In this document: piece by piece, positions 1 through 8,564 of the stretch
How the letters are laid out: the number at the start of each line of letters is the position of its first letter
How positions within the stretch are numbered: position 1 is the stretch's first letter
Origin: Thermoplasmatales archaeon
Lineage (GTDB): Archaea; Thermoplasmatota; Thermoplasmata; Thermoplasmatales; Thermoplasmataceae
Assembly: GCA_016806715.1 (NCBI GenBank)
Contig: CP060531.1
Span: 1,411,966 to 1,475,965, forward strand
Reading direction: 5' to 3'
DNA length: 64,000 nt
Position numbers and translations under genes: made by a program
Notes under the pieces: model-generated
What the model saw: the letters and a program-made list of their open reading frames with translations, nothing else
Databases searched by the model: none
Told to the model about the DNA's origin: nothing

Positions 1-335
1 GGTGGCGGGATGTCGAAGATTGTCCTCTTCTCCGTCCTGATGGGAGAACCGAGAGGACTGCTGCATCTGGGGCACTTATCCTCAGATACATGGATGATCT
101 CATCCGGTTCCCCGAATTCACGTGTTGCACCCTTATGACCCGGAGGAGCACCCCTCTTCCCCGGTGGTTTTATGTCCTTCGGTTTGAACATCTGCCTTGA
201 TGATGGTGTGTGTGGATTCTCGTAAATAAGAATGCGTCTCTTCAGTTCCTCGTTCTCATTCTTCAGGGCTGAATTCTCAGCTGTGAGTCTCTCGACAGTG
301 TTTTCCAGATCCATGATATATACCGTCAGGCTCAT
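1..335 (-). CDS. IS66-family transposase (TnpC-like), truncated by the window edge
   Basis: Translating the - strand from an ATG at 335 gives 111 codons that run off the window start. The N-terminus is a short coiled coil (LENTVERLTAENSALKNENE), followed by a PSSRQMFKP segment, a basic GKRGAPPGHKGATRE block and a zinc-binding CPRC pair. This is the order seen at the N-terminus of IS66 TnpC transposases: leucine-zipper-like helix, then zinc-finger domain. The DDE catalytic domain would lie outside the window. In-frame GTG codons just upstream of 335 are possible alternative starts. I could not see the outer inverted repeat of the element, and no IS66 accessory genes (tnpA/tnpB) lie between this gene and the tRNA at 537. 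Family assignment is by motif recognition. Confidence 0.75.
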   Translation of the reverse strand, partial: MSLTVYIMDLENTVERLTAENSALKNENEELKRRILIYENPHTPSSRQMFKPKDIKPPGKRGAPPGHKGATREFGEPDEIIHVSEDKCPRCSSPLGSPIRTEKRTIFDIPP

Positions 336-536
336 GTCAGCAGGAGACACCACTAAGGACTATTATTTACTCATGAAAATACTTTTCGGTTCAGTATTAC
401 AGCGGTCCGTTAAAAAATGCCATTGAAAATATGGGAATCGAAGCTATACAAGTACAAAATTAATATATGGATACTTTTCGCCCAACCCACAAAATTCCAG
501 TGATGAAATTCCTCACAGAACTAACCAGAGATTCAA

Positions 537-610
537 CGGGTCCGGGGGGGTTTGGACCCCCGACCTATGGATTAAGAGTCCATCGCTCTACCTAGCTAAG
601 CTACGGACCC
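537..610 (-). tRNA. tRNA-Lys (anticodon CUU)
   Basis: The - strand folds into a full cloverleaf. The acceptor stem GGGTCCG (610-604) pairs with CGGACCC (544-538) and the discriminator is G. The D arm is GCTTAGCTAGGTAGAGC. The anticodon stem ATGGA/TCCAT encloses loop CTCTTAA, so the anticodon is CTT. The T arm GGGGG-TCCAAAC-CCCCC is perfect. CCA is not encoded and no intron is visible. It is the partner of the tRNA-Lys(UUU) at 53644. An AT-rich box lies about 28 nt upstream of the 5' end. Confidence 0.95.
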
Positions 611-630
611 AGTTGTTGGAAATAATGCCG

Positions 631-645
631 TATAATTTATATTTT
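631..645 (-). promoter_or_regulatory. TATA-like box for tRNA-Lys(CUU)
   Basis: On the - strand this reads AAAATATAAATTATA, centred about 28 nt upstream of the mature tRNA 5' end. That is the usual distance for an archaeal TBP site. It is called from position and composition only. Confidence 0.5.
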
Positions 646-816
646 CTTATTCAGGCATCTGAAAAACAAAAAATTCGGCATTCTCTATTTCTCATTTCCG
701 TAACTTTTGCACCACATTTCCAAATGATATACATTAAGCAGGGGCTCATGGAAAACTCTTTAGTTGTTTTAAGTGAAAAGCAATCTCTCTAAATTCTGAG
801 TTCTTTGCCGATAAAA

Positions 817-825
817 TTTTAAATA
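817..825 (+). promoter_or_regulatory. TATA-like promoter element of the ribosomal superoperon
   Basis: TTTTAAATA lies in an AT-rich context upstream of rpl3. It predicts a transcript start near 850 and a leader of about 100 nt, unlike the leaderless starts seen elsewhere in the window. No other good promoter is apparent before the long chain of overlapping genes. Confidence 0.5.
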
Positions 826-950
826 CCGTGATAAGCTAACGGACTAAGAGAAACCATACACTAAGAGGGCAATGCATCAGTGCAACCCTTATGGTCGGGT
901 CTATATTCTTAGCCTGATCGATAAGTGTAACGGTTCTTTAGGTGAAATAA

Positions 951-1940
951 ATGGCGACGCCACATCACCCCAGAAGGGGGTCAAAGGGGTATTACCCTAG
1001 GGTACGCGCTCAGCATATGCAGAGCGACATTCGAAGCTGGCCAGAGATAGAGGGAAAGCCAAAAATTCAGGCTTTTGCCGGATACAAGGTCGGCATGACA
1101 CACATAGAGATGGTGGATTACCGAAAGAGCAGTGTTACCGCGGGGCAGACAATAATGTCAGCAGTAACGATAATTGAAGTTCCGCCTTTGTCTGTTGTTG
1201 GAATCAGGTACTATGATAACGATGAAACAGGTCTTTTTGTCGTAGCCGAGGAATGGGCACAGGATCTGGACAAGGATCTTTTTAAGAGAGTCCCGGAGAG
1301 AAAGAAGAAGTCCGAGACCCCTACGATAAACGAGGTCATTGATGTTAGGCTTATTGTAAGTACAAATCCATCGGAAGTAACTGGAATACCGTCAAAGACT
1401 CCAGAAATTTTCGAGATAAGGATAAGCGGTTCTGATCTAAAAGAAAAGATTGATTATGCAAAGGGGAAACTGGGTAAGAAAATTTCATTTGATGAATTCA
1501 GCACACCCGGTAAATTTGTAGACGCAATCTCGATAACAAAGGGAAAGGGATTCACGGGCCATGTGCAGAGATTCGGCGTAAAACTCCTGCCTTACAAAAA
1601 CAGGAAGCACAGGAGAATGATCGGAACACTTGGACCCTGGCATCCTGACTGGGTCAGAAACACCGTCCCCCAGGCGGGTCAGAAAGGAACTCACCAGAGG
1701 ACAGCATCAAACATCAGGGTTCTTAAATATTCAAAGAAAGAGGCAAATGAGGATATAAACGTAAAGGGTGGTTTTCCGGGATACGGGGTCGTGAGAAGCG
1801 ATTTTGTCCTGGTTCACGGGTCTATACCTGGCCCTTCGAAAAGGCTGGTAAAGTTTCGGGACCCTGCAAGGCAGAAATCACCAAACATAGAGAATCTGAC
1901 GATTTCTTACATATCCAAGGAATCCAAGCAAGGTGACTAA
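951..1940 (+). CDS. rpl3: Large-subunit ribosomal protein uL3 (L3)
   Basis: The 329-residue product starts with the typical MATPHHPRRGSKGYYPRVRA segment of archaeal/eukaryotic uL3. It carries the conserved GKGFTGHVQRFGVK region and the GTLGPWHP loop that reaches toward the peptidyl transferase centre. uL3 is an early-assembly 23S rRNA-binding protein. The ATG at 951 follows an AGGTGA Shine-Dalgarno at 940-945. It is the first gene of the superoperon, and its stop overlaps the start region of rpl4. Confidence 0.97.
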   Translation: MATPHHPRRGSKGYYPRVRAQHMQSDIRSWPEIEGKPKIQAFAGYKVGMTHIEMVDYRKSSVTAGQTIMSAVTIIEVPPLSVVGIRYYDNDETGLFVVAEEWAQDLDKDLFKRVPERKKKSETPTINEVIDVRLIVSTNPSEVTGIPSKTPEIFEIRISGSDLKEKIDYAKGKLGKKISFDEFSTPGKFVDAISITKGKGFTGHVQRFGVKLLPYKNRKHRRMIGTLGPWHPDWVRNTVPQAGQKGTHQRTASNIRVLKYSKKEANEDINVKGGFPGYGVVRSDFVLVHGSIPGPSKRLVKFRDPARQKSPNIENLTISYISKESKQGD

Positions 1941-1941
1941 A

Positions 1942-2700
1942 TTGGAAACAGACATTTATGATAATCAGGGAAATGTAAAAGGCAAAATTCAACTCCCCGG
2001 GGTTTTTAGCACAACCCTGAGAGAAGACATTCTCGGGAAAGCGTTCAGGGCAGTAACCCTGACGCTGAGGCATCCCTACGGTTCTTCACCGGAGGCTGGA
2101 ATGCGGAGGGTTGGTCATAACAGTGGCGCAAACCACGGAATATCCAGATTGCCAAGAGTAGCGGGTTCATCACGTGGTGTTACACTCGCCAGCATGGTAG
2201 GGGGAAGGAGCGCTCATTCGCCGAGGTCAAGCAAAATACTTTTTAAGAAAATTAATGACAAGGAACGAAAAATTGCACGATTCACAGCAATTGCCATGAC
2301 TGCTGACAAGGATGCGGTTAAGAGAAGGGGGCACAAATTCGACGCCGAAATAAATCTGCCAATAGTTATAGATGACAGCCTGACAGAAGTTAAGAAAGTA
2401 AAAGATGCAATAACCCTCTTTGAGAACATTGGAATCTACGACGACATAATAAGGGCAAAAGAGGGAAAGAAGATCAGAGCGGGACGTGGAAAGATGCGGG
2501 GAAGAAGATACAAGCAACCCAGAAGCATTCTTGTTGTTGGAACATCCAGCAGTGATCTCAAGGTTTTCAAATCTTTGCCCGGCGTTGAAATTGCAACTCC
2601 GGATAGCCTGAGCATAAGGAAACTTGCTCCGGGAGGAGTGGGCGGCAGACTTGTAATTTATACAACTGCGGCTATTAAGAAGCTAGGGGAAGTGGCATAG
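1942..2700 (+). CDS. rpl4: Large-subunit ribosomal protein uL4 (L4)
   Basis: This is archaeal uL4, which lines the exit tunnel. It contains the conserved basic internal loop (GANHGISRLPRVAGSSRGVT), the HSPRSSK motif and a GRGKMRGRRYKQPRS segment. Start choice: a GTG at 1933 is in frame and overlaps rpl3, but an AGGTGA Shine-Dalgarno at 1931-1936 sits five bases before TTG 1942 and would be consumed by the GTG start. I therefore prefer TTG 1942 (252 residues); the GTG would add three residues. The gene abuts rpl23. Confidence 0.93.
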   Translation: METDIYDNQGNVKGKIQLPGVFSTTLREDILGKAFRAVTLTLRHPYGSSPEAGMRRVGHNSGANHGISRLPRVAGSSRGVTLASMVGGRSAHSPRSSKILFKKINDKERKIARFTAIAMTADKDAVKRRGHKFDAEINLPIVIDDSLTEVKKVKDAITLFENIGIYDDIIRAKEGKKIRAGRGKMRGRRYKQPRSILVVGTSSSDLKVFKSLPGVEIATPDSLSIRKLAPGGVGGRLVIYTTAAIKKLGEVA

Positions 2701-2952
2701 ATGACAAACGTTATAATCAGTCCTATTGCAACAGAAAAGTCAATGTTAGGGATGGAAAAGGAAAACAAATTGACATTCATGGTAGATAAGAAAGCAAATA
2801 AAGCCAGGATAAAGGAAGAAGTAGAGAGGAGATTCGAGCTCAAGGTATTAAGCGTTAACACACTGATAACCAAGAGGGGAAAGAAGGCCATAGTTGAGCT
2901 GGATGAGAGTTATTCTGCAGACGAAATTGCAGGCAGAATCGGAGTATTTTGA
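2701..2952 (+). CDS. rpl23: Large-subunit ribosomal protein uL23 (L23)
   Basis: The 83-residue protein has the uL23 fold signature: PIATEKS near the N-terminus, NKLTFMVDKKANKARIKEEVERRF, and VNTLITKRGKKA. uL23 binds domain III of 23S rRNA at the tunnel exit, where SRP and the Sec translocon dock. Its ATG directly follows the rpl4 stop codon, and rpl2 begins ten bases after it. Confidence 0.95.
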   Translation: MTNVIISPIATEKSMLGMEKENKLTFMVDKKANKARIKEEVERRFELKVLSVNTLITKRGKKAIVELDESYSADEIAGRIGVF

Positions 2953-2961
2953 GGTAATATT

Positions 2962-3654
2962 ATGGGTAAACATATAGTAGCACAGAGACGCGGACACGGC
3001 AGTCTTGTATATAGAAGCCCCAGCCACAGGCATGTTAAGATACTGAAGCACCCGATGGACGGAGAATACAAGGTTACCGACCTTATACAGGCGCCCGGAA
3101 GAAATGCGCCCTTGATTGTTTCAGAATCTGAAACCGGAAAGAAAAATATGCAGCTTGCATTCAACGGCGCTTACGTTGGCCAGGTATATTCCGTTGGAAA
3201 AACTTCAACTCCAGTAAGCGGGGACACATCTACCCTTGGAAATGTACCAGATGGATCACTTGTATTCAACATAGAGAGCATGCCTGGAGATGGTGGAAAA
3301 TTCTGTCGTACTGCAGGAGCATCTGCGCTTGTAGTTAGTCACGGAACTTCTGTGGCATTGAAGCTGCCATCCGGAAAGACCAAGCTCTTTAACCCGGCTT
3401 GCAAGGCTACTGTTGGTCTCGTTGCAGGATCTGGGGCTAGAGACATACCCATACTGAAGGCAGGAAGACACATTCATTATCTTCAAAGCAAGGCAAAGAG
3501 ACCATACACTGTTCGTGGTGTTGCTATGAATGCTGTAAATCACCCGCATGGTGGAGGTAATCACCAGCATGTTGGCAGGCCAAGTACAGTGGGAAGAGGA
3601 ACACCACCTGGAAGAAAGGTTGGAAGACTGTCACCGCAAAGGAGGAAAAATTAA
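2962..3654 (+). CDS. rpl2: Large-subunit ribosomal protein uL2 (L2)
   Basis: The 230-residue uL2 is recognised by its [14 protein letters not shown] start and the C-terminal [18 protein letters not shown] motif, whose histidine-containing loop approaches the peptidyl transferase centre. Length and ends match the archaeal family. The TAA stop shares its last base with the ATG of rps19 (TAATG), which suggests translational coupling. Confidence 0.97.
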   Translation: MGKHIVAQRRGHGSLVYRSPSHRHVKILKHPMDGEYKVTDLIQAPGRNAPLIVSESETGKKNMQLAFNGAYVGQVYSVGKTSTPVSGDTSTLGNVPDGSLVFNIESMPGDGGKFCRTAGASALVVSHGTSVALKLPSGKTKLFNPACKATVGLVAGSGARDIPILKAGRHIHYLQSKAKRPYTVRGVAMNAVNHPHGGGNHQHVGRPSTVGRGTPPGRKVGRLSPQRRKN

Positions 3655-4109
3655 TGGTAGTTAAGAGACAGGCATCAGTAAAATCAATAAAAAGACGATC
3701 ACGAAAATCACAGAAAATAACAATGGGGCGTTCAAAGGAATTCCTTTACCGTGGTCTTTCTCTTGAAGAACTGAAGAAGATGAGTGATCAGGAACTTTAC
3801 AAGATACTGCCTTCCAGGGCACGGAGATCCTTGACGAGAGAAATGAACGCAGAACAGAAGATACTTTACCTGAAGATGAACAGTGAGGAGAAGGAAATAA
3901 AGACCCACGTTCGTGATTTCATAATCCTTCCAAAATACATTGGCAAAGTTATGGAAGTATACAATGGCAATTCATACGTTAAATTTGAGATTAAACCGGA
4001 AATGATGGGACATTATCTTGGTGAATTTGCACAGACGCGAAAGGAAGTCAAGCATTCTGGGCCTGGAGTAGGTGCTACCAGATCATCGAAATTCATGCCG
4101 CTGAAGTGA
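3654..4109 (+). CDS. rps19: Small-subunit ribosomal protein uS19 (S19)
   Basis: The 151-residue archaeal uS19 carries the conserved THVRDFIILPKYIGKVMEVYNG core and the C-terminal GHYLGEFAQTRKEVKHSGPG motif that contacts 16S rRNA in the head of the small subunit. Its start overlaps the rpl2 stop and is preceded by a strong AGGAGG-type Shine-Dalgarno inside the rpl2 3' end. Confidence 0.96.
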   Translation: MVVKRQASVKSIKRRSRKSQKITMGRSKEFLYRGLSLEELKKMSDQELYKILPSRARRSLTREMNAEQKILYLKMNSEEKEIKTHVRDFIILPKYIGKVMEVYNGNSYVKFEIKPEMMGHYLGEFAQTRKEVKHSGPGVGATRSSKFMPLK

Positions 4110-4113
4110 TATT

Positions 4114-4563
4114 ATGAAAGGTTACTCTACAACAGAATTTAGTGAAAAAAGCGCAATTGCGAGGGCCATAGAGGTAGACATATCGATGAAGGACGCAGTC
4201 AACATTGCACATTATTTACGTGGAATGAGTCTTGTCCATGCAAAGGAAGTTGTTGACAAGGCGATCAAGAAGGAGCTGCCCATACCATATTTCAGGTACC
4301 TTGATTCAGTGTCTCACAGAAAAGGCGTTGGACCAGGAAGATATCCGGTTAAAGCCTTAAAAGAATTCCGGGCTGTGCTGAACAACGCTGAGGCGAACGC
4401 TGACTTCAAGAGCTTAAACATTGAAAACCTTGTCGTCAAGCATATTGCGGCAAGCAAGGGACGAATGATCAAGAAGTTCACTCCAAAGGCATATGGAAGA
4501 GCTGGAGCAAATTTCAAGGATCTTATCAATATAGACGTAGTGCTGGAGGAGGTGGAGGAGTGA
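4114..4563 (+). CDS. rpl22: Large-subunit ribosomal protein uL22 (L22)
   Basis: The 149-residue uL22 (L17e in eukaryotes) starts [18 protein letters not shown], then [15 protein letters not shown] and the tunnel-lining hairpin ending in [13 protein letters not shown]. It binds across all 23S domains at the exit tunnel. Its stop codon overlaps the GTG start of rps3. Confidence 0.96.
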   Translation: MKGYSTTEFSEKSAIARAIEVDISMKDAVNIAHYLRGMSLVHAKEVVDKAIKKELPIPYFRYLDSVSHRKGVGPGRYPVKALKEFRAVLNNAEANADFKSLNIENLVVKHIAASKGRMIKKFTPKAYGRAGANFKDLINIDVVLEEVEE

Positions 4564-5225
4564 AAGAGAGGAAATTCATAAACGAAGCGGTAAAGAAACT
4601 ACTTGTTTCGGAGTTCATAAGAAAAGAAACCGATCATGCGGGGTTTGGCGGAATGGAAATGAAGAGAACCCCATTTGGAACAAATATCACACTGTTTGTG
4701 AACAAGCCGGGACTTGTTATAGGGAGGCGCGGTTCCAAGGTGCAGGAGATTACGGAAAACCTTGAGCATAAATATCATGTCGAATCACCTCAAATAGAGG
4801 TTAAGGAAATCGAGAACCCGGATCTCAATCCTCAGGTTGTCTCAAAGAAGATTGCTCTTTCCCTGGAAAAGGGATGGGCGTACAGGAAGGCGGGCAACAC
4901 AACTCTCAGGAGGGTTATTGACAACCATTCTAAAGGAGTCATAATACGCATTGGTGGCAAAATATCCGGAGAAAGGGCAAGAACGCAAAAGTTCATGTTT
5001 GGATCAGTCAAGTATTCGGGGGACCCGTCAAGATCAGGAATGAAGAATGGTTTCTCAATTGCAAAACTCAAGCAGGGTGTAATAGGAGTAACGGTAAGGA
5101 TGCTCGATAACAATTATAAACTTCCTGATGAGATTAAAGTCGGGCCTATCATTTCAAGTCCAAAGCCTGTCGCGGAAGTAAGTGGAGAGGTGAAGATAGA
5201 TGGAACTAAGAGCCAAGCAAATTAG
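4560..5225 (+). CDS. rps3: Small-subunit ribosomal protein uS3 (S3)
   Basis: The 221-residue uS3 has a KH type-II domain with the [14 protein letters not shown] loop near residues 50-65, and the later [16 protein letters not shown] segment. It forms part of the mRNA entry channel. The start is GTG 4560, overlapping the rpl22 TGA; the upstream GGAGGAGGTGGAGG run inside rpl22 supplies the Shine-Dalgarno. The 3' end overlaps rpl29 by 26 nt. Confidence 0.96.
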   Translation: MKERKFINEAVKKLLVSEFIRKETDHAGFGGMEMKRTPFGTNITLFVNKPGLVIGRRGSKVQEITENLEHKYHVESPQIEVKEIENPDLNPQVVSKKIALSLEKGWAYRKAGNTTLRRVIDNHSKGVIIRIGGKISGERARTQKFMFGSVKYSGDPSRSGMKNGFSIAKLKQGVIGVTVRMLDNNYKLPDEIKVGPIISSPKPVAEVSGEVKIDGTKSQAN

Positions 5226-5400
5226 GGAAATGCAGAAGACGGAGATAGAGGAGAGACTAAAGTCCTTTGAGGAATCCCTTCTTAAAGAAAGAGCGTCAGT
5301 TGCGATGGGTGGAGCGCCAAGAAACCCCGGGAAGATCAGATCATTGAGAAGGCAGATAGCCAGAATAAATACCGTTCTCAGTGGAGGACCAAAGGAATGA
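5200..5400 (+). CDS. rpl29: Large-subunit ribosomal protein uL29 (L29)
   Basis: This short 66-residue helical protein starts [11 protein letters not shown] and has the family's two-helix pattern, ending in [17 protein letters not shown]. uL29 sits at the tunnel exit beside uL23. It starts inside the rps3 3' end and is preceded by a GGAGAGGTGA Shine-Dalgarno. Its last bases overlap the aIF1 gene (ATGA). Confidence 0.93.
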   Translation: MELRAKQIREMQKTEIEERLKSFEESLLKERASVAMGGAPRNPGKIRSLRRQIARINTVLSGGPKE

Positions 5401-5696
5401 AGGATAAGAATTTCACTGGAATACCAAAGGAATTGCAACCTTGGGAAGGCTTTACAAGAGATTCACAATCAATAAAGATCAGTGTTGATAAAAGAAGATA
5501 TGGAAAGAACATGACAATCATTGAGGGTATAGACCCGAAGTCAGAAGATATTTACGAAATCGCAAAGGAGCTGAAGAAAAAGGTGGCTTCCGGCGGAACT
5601 GTAAAAGATGGGAAGACTGTCGAACTTCAGGGCGATCACAGGGATGCTGCCAAGAAATATCTTGACGAGATGGGTTTCAAAACTGAGGTAGTTTAA
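5397..5696 (+). CDS. Translation initiation factor aIF1 (SUI1 family)
   Basis: The 99-residue protein has the SUI1 signature: ISVDKRRYGKNMTIIEGID, then a lysine-rich helix ELKKKVASGGTVKDGKTVELQGDH. aIF1 binds the small subunit near the P site and monitors start-codon selection. Its position between rpl29 and the RNase P protein gene is standard for archaeal superoperons. The ATGA start-stop overlap with rpl29 indicates coupled translation. Confidence 0.95.
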   Translation: MKDKNFTGIPKELQPWEGFTRDSQSIKISVDKRRYGKNMTIIEGIDPKSEDIYEIAKELKKKVASGGTVKDGKTVELQGDHRDAAKKYLDEMGFKTEVV

Positions 5697-5697
5697 G

Positions 5698-5997
5698 ATG
5701 AGGGAAGAGAACCTAGTCTATTTCAGCGAACTAATCGGTCATGGCATATCCATACGAAAGTCTACAAATCCAACAATGAACGGAAAATATGGAACAGTTG
5801 TTGACGAGACCAAGAAAACCATCATAATAAATGACGGTAAAAAAAACCTGGTCATTCCCAAAGAGAATTGCAACTTTGAGATTAATTACGGTGAAAAGCG
5901 TCTGGAAATTTCCGGAAGGGTAATAGCATTCAGGCCAGAGGACAGATTAAAAGAACACAGGAAAATCGAAAGAATGATCAGAAAGGGTGGTAACTAA
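5698..5997 (+). CDS. rnp1: RNase P protein component 1 (Rpp29/Pop4 family)
   Basis: The 99-residue protein has the Rpp29 Sm-like beta-barrel pattern: LIGHGISIRKSTNPTMNGKYG, VVDETKKTI, KNLVIPKENCNFEI, then the basic C-terminal helix RPEDRLKEHRKIERMIRK. In archaea it assists the catalytic RNA in tRNA 5' processing. It is one base downstream of aIF1 and overlaps rps17 by one base. The other RNase P subunits are not in this window. Confidence 0.94.
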   Translation: MREENLVYFSELIGHGISIRKSTNPTMNGKYGTVVDETKKTIIINDGKKNLVIPKENCNFEINYGEKRLEISGRVIAFRPEDRLKEHRKIERMIRKGGN

Positions 5998-6323
5998 TGA
6001 GCAAGAACATAGGATTGGAAGTTAAGGCGCCGGAGGTTGAATGCCATGATAAGAAATGTCCATTCCACGGCGAACTCAAAATCAGGGGTCAGATTATACT
6101 CGGTGAAGTGGAATCTGCATCCATGATCCGAAGTGCAGTAATAAGGAGAGATTACAAGAGACCAATAAGGAAGTACGAGCGTAAGATATCCAGAACCTCA
6201 AAATATCATGCTCACGTTCCAGAATGCATCAGCGTGAAGCCTGGCGACACTGTCAGGATTGCTGAATGCAAGAAGCTTGCAAAAACAATTTCATTTGTTG
6301 TTGTTGAGAAGGTGGGGCAATGA
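5997..6323 (+). CDS. rps17: Small-subunit ribosomal protein uS17 (S17)
   Basis: The 108-residue archaeal uS17 has the CHDKKCPFHGELKIRGQI start, the RDYKRPIRKYERKISRTSKYHAHVPE core and the PGDTVRIAECKKLAKTISFVV OB-fold end. It binds 16S rRNA helices in the body of the small subunit. Its start overlaps the rnp1 stop (TAATG) and its stop overlaps the rpl14 ATG (ATGA). Confidence 0.96.
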   Translation: MSKNIGLEVKAPEVECHDKKCPFHGELKIRGQIILGEVESASMIRSAVIRRDYKRPIRKYERKISRTSKYHAHVPECISVKPGDTVRIAECKKLAKTISFVVVEKVGQ

Positions 6324-6718
6324 AAGGTATAGCCGGAAGGCAACAGAGGGGCCTGCCGCTTGGAGCTACAATGCCCTGTGCGGACAACAGCGGGGCAAAG
6401 ATCATCAGCCTGATAGACGTTAAAGCCTATCACGGAGTTGCAAGGAGGATTCCTGCGGCTGGTGTCGGCGACATGTTCGTTGCAAGTGTTAAGAAGGGAA
6501 CACCGGAAATGAGAAGCAAGATAGTCTACGCGGTCGTGATCAGGCAGAAGAGGCCATACAGGAGGCCTGATGGAACCATGATGAGGTTCGAGGACAACGC
6601 AGCAGTGCTCGTGACCCCGGAAGGAGAGGTCAGGGGATCTGAGATAAAGGGTACGGTGTCGAGAGAAGCAGCAGAAAGATGGCCAAGGATCGCTTCAGTG
6701 GCATCATCAATAATATGA
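6320..6718 (+). CDS. rpl14: Large-subunit ribosomal protein uL14 (L14)
   Basis: The 132-residue uL14 carries CADNSGAKIISLIDVKAYHG, the basic VVIRQKRPYRRPDGTMMRFEDNAAVLV core and a C-terminal GTVSREAAERWPRIASVASSII. It contributes to intersubunit bridges and is an aIF6 contact. ATGA coupling with rps17 precedes it and rpl24 begins ten bases downstream. Confidence 0.97.
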   Translation: MKGIAGRQQRGLPLGATMPCADNSGAKIISLIDVKAYHGVARRIPAAGVGDMFVASVKKGTPEMRSKIVYAVVIRQKRPYRRPDGTMMRFEDNAAVLVTPEGEVRGSEIKGTVSREAAERWPRIASVASSII

Positions 6719-6727
6719 GGGGTTCAA

Positions 6728-7183
6728 ATGGCAGTTAAAAACACATTCAAGGTATTCCTCAGCAAGGACTTGAGGAAAAAATATGGAATACGATCATTTT
6801 CCCTTGCAAAGGGAGATATAGTTACTATAGAGGCTGGTTCGAAAAAAGGTGAAGGAGGAAAGGTGCTCGACATAAATCACGTTGACGCAAAGGTCTCTAT
6901 TGAAGGGATAACGGCAAATAAGGCGGATGGAAAGCAAAAGGCATTCATGATTGATCCTAGCAACCTGAAGATAACACGTCTTGACCTTTCCAGGCAGGAA
7001 AGACTTCAGAAGATAAAGGATCTTGCGGCAAGGAAGAACATAATTGTTGAAGATGAACCAGCACCAGCAGTAGAGGCTCCGGAAGCCGAGATCCCGGAAG
7101 TACCAGAGTCCCAGAGTGAGCCAGAAGAAGAGACGGAAGAGGAAAAAGCGGAAGGTGAGAACGAAGATGATCAACAAAACTAA
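6728..7183 (+). CDS. rpl24: Large-subunit ribosomal protein uL24 (L24) with an acidic C-terminal tail
   Basis: The first about 105 residues are a typical archaeal uL24 (L26e): GDIVTIEAGSKKGEGGKVLDI is the KOW motif that binds 23S rRNA. Archaeal family members are normally about 115-125 residues. Here residues 107 to 151 form a low-complexity tail dominated by Glu, Pro and Ala with almost no basic residues. The tail is coding in frame with no competing stop, and its 3' 17 nt overlap rps4e. Confidence 0.94.
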   Translation: MAVKNTFKVFLSKDLRKKYGIRSFSLAKGDIVTIEAGSKKGEGGKVLDINHVDAKVSIEGITANKADGKQKAFMIDPSNLKITRLDLSRQERLQKIKDLAARKNIIVEDEPAPAVEAPEAEIPEVPESQSEPEEETEEEKAEGENEDDQQN

Positions 7184-7883
7184 GAGACAGATGGTACCTC
7201 CGACTGTTATGATACCAAGGAAGACCTATTTCTGGTCTGCCACTCCCATTACAGGCAGGCATAACAGGCGGTCGTCCGTTGCATTACTGACGGTACTCAG
7301 GGATTATGCAAAACTTGGCGACAAGGAACGCGAAATTACCAGGATACTGGCCGCGGGCGAGATCAAGGTTGATGGAAGAGTTACAAAGGAAAGGAGGACA
7401 CCAGTAGGATTCATGGATGTAATCACCATACCATCTATCAAGAAAAGCTACAGAGTAATCTACGATTCAAAGGGAAGACTGACCATCAGGCTGGAAAGTG
7501 AAAAGAACAATGAAATCAAGCCAATGAAGGTAATGAAGAAGGTAATAACGACAGGAGGAAAAATACAGCTTTCATTTCACGATGGGCAGAACATACTTAC
7601 AGAAGACAAGAGCATTCACCCCGGCGATGTGCTTATAATGAAGATGCCGGAAAAAGAGATTAAAGAGATCATAAAGATGCAGCCAGGAAACAAGGTATTC
7701 CTGATCGGCGGAAGTCACGTAGGGAAAATAGCGACTGTAAAGAAGATAGAGATAAAGGAGTCATCGCACGCAAATCTTGTTCATTTCCAGGAAGATTTCT
7801 CCACAGTAACTGATTATGCATTTCCAATCAGCGGACCGCGTTATGCTTTTGAAATTCCAACAGCAGGAGTTGAGGGTCAATGA
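7167..7883 (+). CDS. rps4e: Small-subunit ribosomal protein eS4 (S4e)
   Basis: eS4 is specific to archaea and eukaryotes. The product has the RKTYFWSATPITGRHNRR region, an S4-type RNA-binding domain (LAAGEIKVDGRVTKERRTPVGFMDV), and a C-terminal KOW-like domain (GNKVFLIGGSHVGKIATVKKIE). The start is ATG 7167 (MINKTKRQMV, as in family members) with GGTGAG at 7154-7159; an earlier in-frame ATG at 7116 would add a lysine-rich read-through of the rpl24 tail region and is rejected. This gives 238 residues. Confidence 0.95.
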   Translation: MINKTKRQMVPPTVMIPRKTYFWSATPITGRHNRRSSVALLTVLRDYAKLGDKEREITRILAAGEIKVDGRVTKERRTPVGFMDVITIPSIKKSYRVIYDSKGRLTIRLESEKNNEIKPMKVMKKVITTGGKIQLSFHDGQNILTEDKSIHPGDVLIMKMPEKEIKEIIKMQPGNKVFLIGGSHVGKIATVKKIEIKESSHANLVHFQEDFSTVTDYAFPISGPRYAFEIPTAGVEGQ

Positions 7884-8560
7884 ACATGGAAAACCCTAAA
7901 GCCGCAGCAAGACAAAAAAAGAAGGCTGAGAAAAACCCTAACCCGGTTGCTCCAGTGAAGAAAACATCTGCGAAGGTAAGATCCACCACGTCAAAGAAGA
8001 AAGTGGAAGTCCCGAAAACAAAGAAAAGAACCCCCCGGCAGACCAAGGTTGAGGGCATGAATGAAGTGGTAATCGAAAAAGTGGTTGTCAACATAGGTGT
8101 TGGACAGGCCGGAGAGAGGCTCAACAAGGCAGCCAGGGTCCTGGAAATGCTTACTGAGCACAAGGCGGTATTAACCACTGCGAGAGGGCCTGTCAGGGAT
8201 TTCAATATAAGAACCGGACTCCAGATAGGAACAAAGGTAACTATAAGGGGGCCTGACTCCGTTGAATTCCTTCAGAGGGCGTTTTATGCAAAGGATAACA
8301 AGATTCCGGCATACTCATTCGACAGGGACGGTAATGCTTACTTTGGGATACCCGATTATACTGAGTTCAAGGGAATGAAATACGACCCGGAAATTGGTAT
8401 ATTCGGTATGGATGTTGCCATAGTTCTGAAGAGAAGGGGCGGATTCAGGTTATCACGCAGAATGATCAGGAATTCAAAGATTCCAAGGAAAATCAGGGTT
8501 ACAAAGGAAGAAGCCATGAAGTTTATTTCCGGAACGTTCAATGTTACGGTTGTAAGGTGA
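7880..8560 (+). CDS. rpl5: Large-subunit ribosomal protein uL5 (L5) with a lysine-rich N-terminal extension
   Basis: From about residue 60 the protein is a normal archaeal uL5 ([40 protein letters not shown]). uL5 binds 5S rRNA in the central protuberance. Residues 1-59 are an extra low-complexity segment rich in Lys, Pro, Thr and Ala. The start at 7880 gives an ATGA overlap with rps4e, supporting the long form. An internal ATG at 8057 would produce the canonical protein and is the alternative. Confidence 0.92.
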   Translation: MNMENPKAAARQKKKAEKNPNPVAPVKKTSAKVRSTTSKKKVEVPKTKKRTPRQTKVEGMNEVVIEKVVVNIGVGQAGERLNKAARVLEMLTEHKAVLTTARGPVRDFNIRTGLQIGTKVTIRGPDSVEFLQRAFYAKDNKIPAYSFDRDGNAYFGIPDYTEFKGMKYDPEIGIFGMDVAIVLKRRGGFRLSRRMIRNSKIPRKIRVTKEEAMKFISGTFNVTVVR

Positions 8561-8564
8561 ACAG

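Larger units (their letters stand above)
611..950. other. Gene-free promoter and leader region of the ribosomal superoperon
   Basis: This stretch separates the divergent tRNA-Lys(CUU) from rpl3. It holds the tRNA promoter (631-645), a + strand TATA-like box (TTTTAAATA, 817-825) for the superoperon, and a leader of roughly 100 nt. The leader contains a possible hairpin at 863-890, where TGCA-TCAG-TGCA is flanked by AAGaGGG and CCCTT. A strong Shine-Dalgarno AGGTGA lies at 940-945. I see no other gene here. Confidence 0.6.
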
